A stretch of 64,000 nt of DNA from Ottelia alismoides (Eukaryota > Streptophyta > Magnoliopsida > Alismatales > Hydrocharitaceae), in NCBI GenBank assembly GCA_037367405.1, contig JAZKJV010003278.1:1-64000 (forward strand), in the 5' to 3' direction. This document shows, one piece after another, positions 57,178 to 64,000 of this stretch. The notes beneath the pieces were generated by a model. That model did not search any database. It was not told where the DNA came from and was given only the letters and a program-made list of their open reading frames with translations. Position 1 is the stretch's first letter, and every line of letters starts with the position of its first letter. The position numbers were made by a program, and so were the translations under genes.

Positions 57178-58993
57178 TGATGAATGTGAAATATGCCTCT
57201 TTAGTAATGGGGAATTGTTGTAGCACATGAGGCAGATTTCGGTCAAGCAAAGATCCACACCTTCGAATATGTAGAAATTATTTTACTTGACATGTATACC
57301 AAGGTCGACCACAGGACACGAGCCTCTTCGTCTATTTATCGAAACTTATTTATAGATTATCGTGTGAGTATGTTATAATTTTAGGTCTTCATGGAGATAT
57401 GATACAAATAAAATATGCAGACAAAATAATAGTAAACTGATGTATGAAAAAGTTGCAATTTTTATTTGATTTTTCAAAGCAATTATATGATAATGCATGA
57501 ACATCAAGCATGATTGATAGAATGCAAGACAAAATGCTCTAATAGATATATACCAATGAGCATAGGTTATGGTTCGAATTTAGAGTCAATTCAAGCATGA
57601 AAATCAAGAACAAATATCTATGGCAAGGATTTATAGAGCACGAGACACTATATGTCATCAAAAATTCACCATATTTTTTAGTTTCAAATTAAGAATTTAA
57701 ACATGCCATCAGACAGAGTCAAATAAGCTTCAAAAGCACACTAAAATCATGCAATTCTGACTCAAGATGCTCAAGATATGGTAAAAATAGTGGAAGGGCA
57801 TAAATATAATAAAAATAAGAGAAAAAAAGATTAGTATTGAAAGTAGGTCCCTAGAGGGACCCATTTGTAATTAGTAAAACTCGATACGGCCTATTTGTAA
57901 CTTTACCATTTACACAAAGGGGCATTTTTGTAATTTCCAAAAGTTGTGAGGGTCTCCCTTTAAGATACCCAAGCGTGCACATGAGGCACGCGCCTGGGGA
58001 CCAAAATGTAATATTATAAACACCAGGGTCTTCATTACAAAATACTGAGGCCCTCATATGCGAGGCAAGCGAGGGACTAGGATCGGGAGGCTACTTGGGC
58101 TCGGATGGCACGTGGCATATCTGGGCATAATCGTGATATGGCTCGTATCTCCCGAGCCTATAGGTCTGGTGTGTCTTATGTGGCTCTATTAAGGTCGTTG
58201 CAAGGTCAATGCAGAGGCACCATCCAAAGGCACCTGCTCTTCGTCTCTGCTAGAAGAGCGGCGGCATAGTTGGAACTCAAGCGAGTCCGCCCGAGCTCCT
58301 CGGAGCTCCCTTGTGCACACAAGAGGATTAGGGACCTCAGTGGCCACCTGGCGAAGATGGAGTATGGTCAACAGAACAGTGAGGGTTGTTGTAGAGTTCG
58401 GACCACGACGTGTCACCATAGGCGGCGCTCTTGATCGGGGATGGTGCTGGAACTCTGACCATTAAAGATATGTACCTGCAACTGTTAGTGGTAGATGAAG
58501 TAGGGTGTTTGCATGAGCTTTGTGAGGTGGAGTGGAGGTCCAGCAGAGGCGGAGGGATTGGGGGACCTGGCTTCAGCTCCAGCGGTCCAGAGATGAAATG
58601 GGGTGGGGTGATCTGGGCTCTAGAGAAGGGGGAAGGGTGATCAGAGGGGATGGCATGAATGTTGGTTGAGTGGCGGAGCTATGTGGGTGGTCAGGTGAGG
58701 GTGATAAGTGTTGTGGTAGTGGGACTAATTCTAAGAAATCGAAGAGGAATGAGAGATAGAGAGATACCTAGAGATCGAAGAGGGTCACCGACAAAGGTAG
58801 CGGCCTAGGCTGAGGTCCCTAAGGTCCTATGGTCATCACTCAACATGCTCTACCTAATCATGGGGCTCAACAGCACCTAGGGCAGCCGCGACATGGTCAA
58901 AAGACCATGGGTCAACACCAAGGGATGAGGTCATCTTCGCCTCCAAGCTTCAACCTCTCTCTGTCACGAGAGGTTGAGGATAGTTGGTCTTAT
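57178..58993 (-). repeat. 5' LTR of element E, truncated by F
   Basis: Matches 52371-54200 in order, up to CTCTCTGTCAC...AGTTGGTCTTAT, where F starts with TGATTGATCAC. CTTAT (58989-58993) may be F's left target duplication; its partner is outside the window. Confidence 0.8.
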
Positions 58994-59625
58994 TGATTGA
59001 TCACTAGAATACCTTGTGTTAATCGTGTGAAATTGTTGTCGTCAGGCAATCACGATCATTCAAAAATTAATCGCACAAATCGATGAATCACAGAATTAAT
59101 TAATGTGCAGTTTTATGTATTTTTTAACCAGGGCAAACCCCAGGGTCGACTCGAGGAGGCAAAGGAACAACTTCGGATCAAGTTAGATGAATTAGCTCAT
59201 GGTTTTCCATGCGGATTTTATTAGTATTTTTTTAAATGCAAAAATAAAAGCAAATTCAAAAGGATACAGATGAACTAGGTTATTAAGAAAATAAGCAACT
59301 TAACCAAATTAATTGTATTGTGAAATTAAATCAATCTAGCCAAGTTATATTTTTCTGGAAACTTAATTCAATGATGAATGTACAATGTACTTTTTTGGAA
59401 TTTTTGGGATTAATATGCAACAATAAAAAATACGAACTTTTTAGGGGTTTTTATGCAACTTTTCATGCAAATAGGATGCAAAAATTATGAAATTTTTACT
59501 GAAAGTGAAACATGCTGAAATGAAACTACAGTAAAATTTTTGGAATTTTTTGAGAATATATGATTTTTTATGAATTTCTAAATAAAAACAGAGTGGCTAT
59601 GAGTATTTAACTCCTAATTAATAGT
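58994..59625 (-). mobile_element. Element F: outer end of a minus-strand LTR
   Basis: 632 bp starting TGATTGATCACTAG and reading like the first part of C's LTRs in plus coordinates: AACCAGGGCAAACCCCAGGGTCGACTCGAGGAGGCAAAGGAACAAC equivalents occur at 20851-20885 and 47086-47118. As no PBS adjoins on the left, it is the terminal end of a 3' LTR. It is cut by G at 59626. Confidence 0.65.
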
Positions 59626-62600
59626 TGACCCGCCAAGCAACTTGGGTTAAGTAATATCAAGGGTCGTTGCGACTCGAATCATCAAGCGTAATCAGCAAGA
59701 AAAAATAAACCACTTAAAGATGTATCAAACAATCACAAAATGTGTAAGCAGATCGCTATTTATTTTACCTGATATAGCAACCGTGGCCGAACACAAGGAG
59801 CACGAAAAACCTACGAAGTAATCAAATAAAATAGTTTTTAGTGGTTTTAAAATTTGCAATTTTTTAATTTTAATAAGAAAACAAAATCAAAAACAACAAG
59901 GACAAACAAGCACAATAATGTTTTTGTATTTTTCTATAAAGATAAGAATACTCAAAAAATTGGGATAAAAATATTTTTTGGATTTTTAAAGATTTAAAAT
60001 GGTTTTGGTAATTTTCTGGGATTTTTTGATGTTTTTTGTAATTTTCTAAAAATAAAATAAAGCTCGAAAATGAAATCAATGCACAACCAGGGCCAAATTG
60101 CAAATTAGAAGTATCTAAAAGGCCCCAAGGTCTTGGTTAGCAATTTTATGAAAAAGTAAATGTAAAATGCTACAAACAGGAAATGGAAACACAAATTTTT
60201 TTTATTTTATATGATTTTTATGAGATTTTAGGTCTTTTTTTTATTTTTAGGGATTTTATAAAGGTTTTTCAAACAAAATTATACGGTAAATAAAACACAT
60301 AAAAGGGTAAGTACATGAATTTTTTTAAAATTTTTAAAGCATTTGTCGAGTTTTTATAAATTTTCTAATGCAAACAAGATATTTTTAGGGGTTTTTGATT
60401 TTTCAAAAATAATAAATGCAAATAAATTAATCCAAGAAAATTATACTAAATACTACACGCCAAAAGGAGTTAGTGGTGTTTTTTATGTGATTTTTAGAAA
60501 TAATTAGCTATTTATTAAGTCCAATCAAAGACAAGTAATTAATCATAGTTTACAGGGACCTCATTACAAATATTTGAAGTTTATGGGCCAAATAATGACA
60601 CAATGAGTTTTCAGGGCTAAAAATGCATATAAACCAGCCAAAACGTGTGCTGCATGTGACCCATATTCACAGGGGCATAATTACAAATATTAAAAACATG
60701 GCATTCAATTCATAACAGATAAAAAGTGCAAGGCATGCAGTGCAAATAACCCAAAATTCATGTAGACATACATGTGCTACACACTAGGACACACTAAAAT
60801 GCAAATGTATAAAAACACAAGGTCGAAACTGCAAACTGACTTAACTACAATATTTATTTACTGGACTAAAATGAAATATTAAAATATGCAGAATAAAGAT
60901 GAAGTATACCCTGAGGCATGTGCTACACGCGTGGGGGTCCTGACAGTTGAGATTGTCCCCTGGAAAAGATCTGACGGCATTGACTTGTCGGGGACGTGCA
61001 TCTGTGACTCGCTGCTACAGTACGGATATGACGGTTGAGGATATGGTCGGGAACGTGTGGGCTGATGCGTCAGGATGTGTCAGATCCAACAGCCCTAAAG
61101 CCGCTGCGGTCGACGACTCACAAACGATCTGGCATAGGGGGCCCATCCAATGATGGGGAGTAGGTCTGCAAGAACACCTCCAGGACGAACTTCAATCGTC
61201 CAAGGGAAGAGATCTATTGGCCCGATGAAGCATCCGAAGGCTACAGCAGTGTTGTGAGAAGGTCCCGCGTCAAGTGGAGTGCTCTGATGAGGTCGACGAT
61301 GGTCAGATCGGTGTGGAGGTGCGGCACGACCTGGAGTTGCTCCGCCTGAACAGATGGTTAGCCAAATGGGTGTCTTCGCGCGATCCAGCACCTGTAAGGG
61401 TTACGCTACTTGGAGGCGAAGCTCCAACGATGAATATTGAGCGTAAAACAAGGGAAACGAGGGTGAACGGAGCGTTGGGATTCTGATGAAGATGGAAGAA
61501 GGAAACCCGAGCCTAATCTCAATCGGATGGATGAGCATTAGGATGATCAGACTGCGTGTGAAGATGGGGCATGAGTCTTAACGTCGATCAGAATGGAGGA
61601 ACGTGTGAGATGGATCTCTAACTGGGTGGTCGGAGCAAGGAAACCACGGCGGAGGTGGAATGGAAAGATAGAGATGGATAGGGAAATGCGAATGATAAAA
61701 GTGGTACCTGAAGCTATAGATGAGCTTAGAAGCTCCAAGCGAAGGTGGGCGTCGGGTGATGGCCTCAACCACGCTGCGGCAGTGGGGAGGTTACTTACGG
61801 TGGATGTCCAGCCATGAAGCTTGAGTTGTGTCGCTTCTACACCAAATCGAGCTCCAAAGGGCGTTTCAGACAGCTGTCACTCAGCTAGAGGTGGTTAAGG
61901 GTCAAAATGTGGGCGATGAACGAGCTACTAGGTTGTGGAGGTGGAATGATCGAGCGAGTGCGCACAACCTTAGGAAGATCCGTGATTTTCTAGGGATCCA
62001 CAAAGGTCACGGATCCTTGGAGGACTCTGGGGCGAAGAATCAGGGCAAGGGATGACCAGGGTAGGGCACGAAAAAGTTGAGAAGAAGCTCCGACGAGAGG
62101 GCAGATGACCCGACCGGGCTGGAAGAGACCGTTGACTGAGGTCAATGGTCTAGCGTGGCCCAATCAGAAATTCAGAATGTATAAAATAATTGGAAATTTA
62201 ATAAAAAATAGTAAATGAATTTAAAATAAAAAGTATATAAAATAAAAAATGTTTGTAATTTTTCGAGCTATTTTTCTATGATTTTTAATTATTTTGATGA
62301 AAAATAAATTAATGGATATACAATATATAGTGTTATATATAGGTATATTATACTTATGTGTTGTGTACAAGTATTTTTATTTAATTATTTTTATAGAAAT
62401 ATCCTTATTTTATATTTTATTTATTTACAACATAGTTTTAGAAGTAAACAATAATTATTTATTTTATTTTTACAACTTATTTGAAGGTACATAATTATTA
62501 GTGGATGTAATATATACATGTGTATTTTATACAAGGAATGGAGGATTTTCTTTCTATTTATATTTTATTTTTCAAACTTTTATTTTATTTTTATATTATT

Positions 62601-62977
62601 TTTAGAAATATATACAAGGGTGTAGAAAGAATAATTTTATTTTATTTTGTCAAAAATAAATATAAATAATATGTACAAGTATAGGCAAAATGTACATCAC
62701 ATAGTGAACCCTATCTCTCTCTACTTATTTTATTTTGCGACCAGGTCAAGACTTGACCTTCTCTTGGGATTTGGGTCACTATGTATTTATTCTAAATACA
62801 TCATTCTTTTTTCCTTTTTCATTTACTTTTTTATTTAGCCAAAAAGATGCTTAATTATGCAATGTTAACAAGAGCCTGCATATTGCTAAGTTATTATATT
62901 TATAGGTATTTACAGGGTATTTTCCAAGAAGAAGAGCTAAAATAAAAGAGTAAAGAGTGAGAGTCATGGATTCATCA
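59626..62977 (-). mobile_element. Element G: 3' LTR (minus strand)
   Basis: On the minus strand it starts TGATGAATCCATGACTC (62977) right after the PPT and ends ...TTGGCGGGTCA (59626). Near its end it has GTGCTCCTTGTGTTCGGCCACGGTTGC, the conserved hairpin block, and AATAAATAGC. GGWCC module about 60540-60850, GC-rich block about 60930-62150, TTGACCTCAGTCAA W-box palindrome with ATTGG at about 62135-62165. Long frames in the GC-rich block are treated as chance. The internal region begins at 62978. Confidence 0.8.
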
Positions 62978-64000
62978 CCCCATTATACCTTACCTTTGCT
63001 AGTCCCTTAGCAAACACTTATTTGAAGAAGAAGTGAAAGCAAGAAGACAAGGAAAGAAAAAGAATCAAGGTTGACTATTAAACTTATCTTGATTAAATTG
63101 AAGTATAGAGCTCAGTCAGACCTTTGGATTATTAGTTTGTCGGAACCTTATTGGGAGAAAAGTTTAAGACTCAACAGCCTTCAAGTTCCACTATTTTATG
63201 GTCAAGACTCCTCAATAAACTAGATCAGTGCAAGTCTTCAAACACAAACTCTAATGACAATGCATCTTTCCTTGTACTGTGTAAGTGATATGTAGCTCCC
63301 CACCTTAGAAATGATAAAGCAACAGCCTTCCCTGACAAGGTAACTCTAATTCCCTAGTCTAGAAGCTCTTTCCTCAAGGAGCAGGGTATTCCCTCCTAAG
63401 TTCAAGTTCAACCAGCTCAAGAAGAGGGAAAGAAGATAATGGACCGTGGCTAGTGTATCCACGTATGCCTTGGAGCAAAGACAGTGCAGCTAAGTCTCCA
63501 GCTACAAGCTTCCATGAGATGAGAAGGTGGAATACATAAGCTTTGCTTATTAACTATATACAATCTGACATGCATTTTATTTTCAATCAGGCATGTCCCC
63601 TTTTTGTAGTTTTTCATATTTTTGCATACATTTTTTTCGATGTGCATATATACAATATATTTACATGGTGCAACATATACATAAGGAGTTTTTCTTCTTG
63701 ATCCAATAGAATATCCCTCTTTTGAAGTATTATTGCAACCCACAGACTCTTGTCTTTAGACCTCAATGCTACTAGTCCAGGTTGAGGTGCACATCCCTCC
63801 CTAAAGGAAGATGAGAGGTTCTGCCTATAACTACTACCCTCATATGCTACCCCAAGCCAAGGAGATCTGCCTCCTTACCCCTCATTTATGTTGAGATACG
63901 TGTAAGGTGCGTGTCCAAGTCAAGCCAATGTCTTTGAGAGTCATGCGTACATTGTTAAGTGTTCAACTTAGGCTCATCAAGATGATATGTGAATATAACC
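62978..64000 (-). mobile_element. Element G: PPT and 3' noncoding region (continues beyond the window)
   Basis: Minus-strand PPT AGGTATAATGGGG (62990-62978), followed upstream by the conserved 3' domain of B and D: GTTTGCTAAGGGACTAGCAA, CCAAAGGTCTGACTGAGCTC, AGGGAATACCCTGCTCC, AGGGATATTCTATTGGATC, GAGGTCTAAAGACAAGAG and AGCCTAAGTTGAACACTTAAC. No coding frame is visible; the genes of G would lie to the right. Confidence 0.8.

Larger units (their letters stand above)
52371..58993 (-). mobile_element. Element E: non-autonomous LTR element without coding region, minus strand
   Basis: 3' LTR 52371-55638, PPT 55652-55639, internal 55639-57177, PBS 57175-57158, then the 5' LTR from 57178, which is cut at about 58993 by element F. 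The rest of the 5' LTR and the right target duplication would lie beyond the window. The internal region is only 1.54 kb and holds no gag or pol, yet the PBS is of the same tRNA-Asp type as in B, C and D. It fits the LARD class (long LTRs, non-coding interior), presumably mobilised by an autonomous Athila relative. Confidence 0.8.

Noticed and set aside
1..64000. Host genes, tRNA or rRNA genes
   Set aside because: Every segment could be placed in an LTR element; no exon-like conserved coding or tRNA cloverleaf was recognised by eye.

Overview
The window looks like intergenic DNA of a seed plant with a large, repeat-rich genome. I recognise no host gene, rRNA or tRNA. Essentially every base can be assigned to LTR retrotransposons of the Ty3/gypsy (Metaviridae) type, Athila-like by three criteria: primer-binding sites complementary to the 3' end of plant tRNA-Asp, an Athila-type gag without a zinc knuckle, and an RT with an FMDDFSVYG-type active site. 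The species cannot be named from this evidence.

Seven elements (labelled A-G here) are nested in each other. A (+ strand) is the outermost: its integrase end and 3' noncoding region are at 1-1902 and 19609-20450, and its 3' LTR is at 20451-20683 and 50098-52370. B (+, 1903-19603) sits in A's 3' noncoding region. It is nearly full length, with 3.7-kb LTRs, a perfect 5-bp target duplication (ACGAG), PBS, PPT and all gag-pol domains, but it carries about ten stops and two frameshifts. C (minus, 20684-50092) sits in A's 3' LTR and has lost RT, RNase H and integrase. D (+, 27830-44832) sits inside C; it is complete in layout but heavily decayed, and its 5' LTR has lost the promoter segment. E (minus, from 52371) also sits in A's 3' LTR and has only 1.5 kb of non-coding DNA between its LTRs. 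F (minus, from 58994) interrupts E's 5' LTR, and G (minus, from 59626) interrupts F's LTR and runs off the right edge. The deepest stack is A>E>F>G.

The layout of a complete element, best seen in B, is: LTR (AT-rich U3 start, W-box palindrome, TATA box, GC-rich block, a periodic 'GGWCC' module, a hairpin plus AATAAA near the end), PBS, 1.5-kb leader, a single gag-protease-RT-RNase H-integrase frame, a 2.1-kb 3' noncoding region, PPT and LTR. No envelope-like ORF follows integrase.

The most interesting signals are noncoding and recur in diverged elements. (1) An array of 4-5 perfect or near-perfect hairpins lies behind integrase, and each right arm plus G-run copies the element's own polypurine tract (AAGTATAGGGGG). 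(2) A palindrome marks the start of the LTRs. (3) A W-box/CCAAT palindrome lies about 200-240 bp upstream of the TATA box. (4) A GGWCC-periodic LTR module is shared by four families. (5) UGUAAAUA (PUF-type) motifs cluster in the 3' noncoding region. (6) The stops in B's gag are almost all TAG in glutamine-rich stretches, as expected from deamination of methylated CHG sites. All boundaries were read by eye; no alignment or database search was possible.
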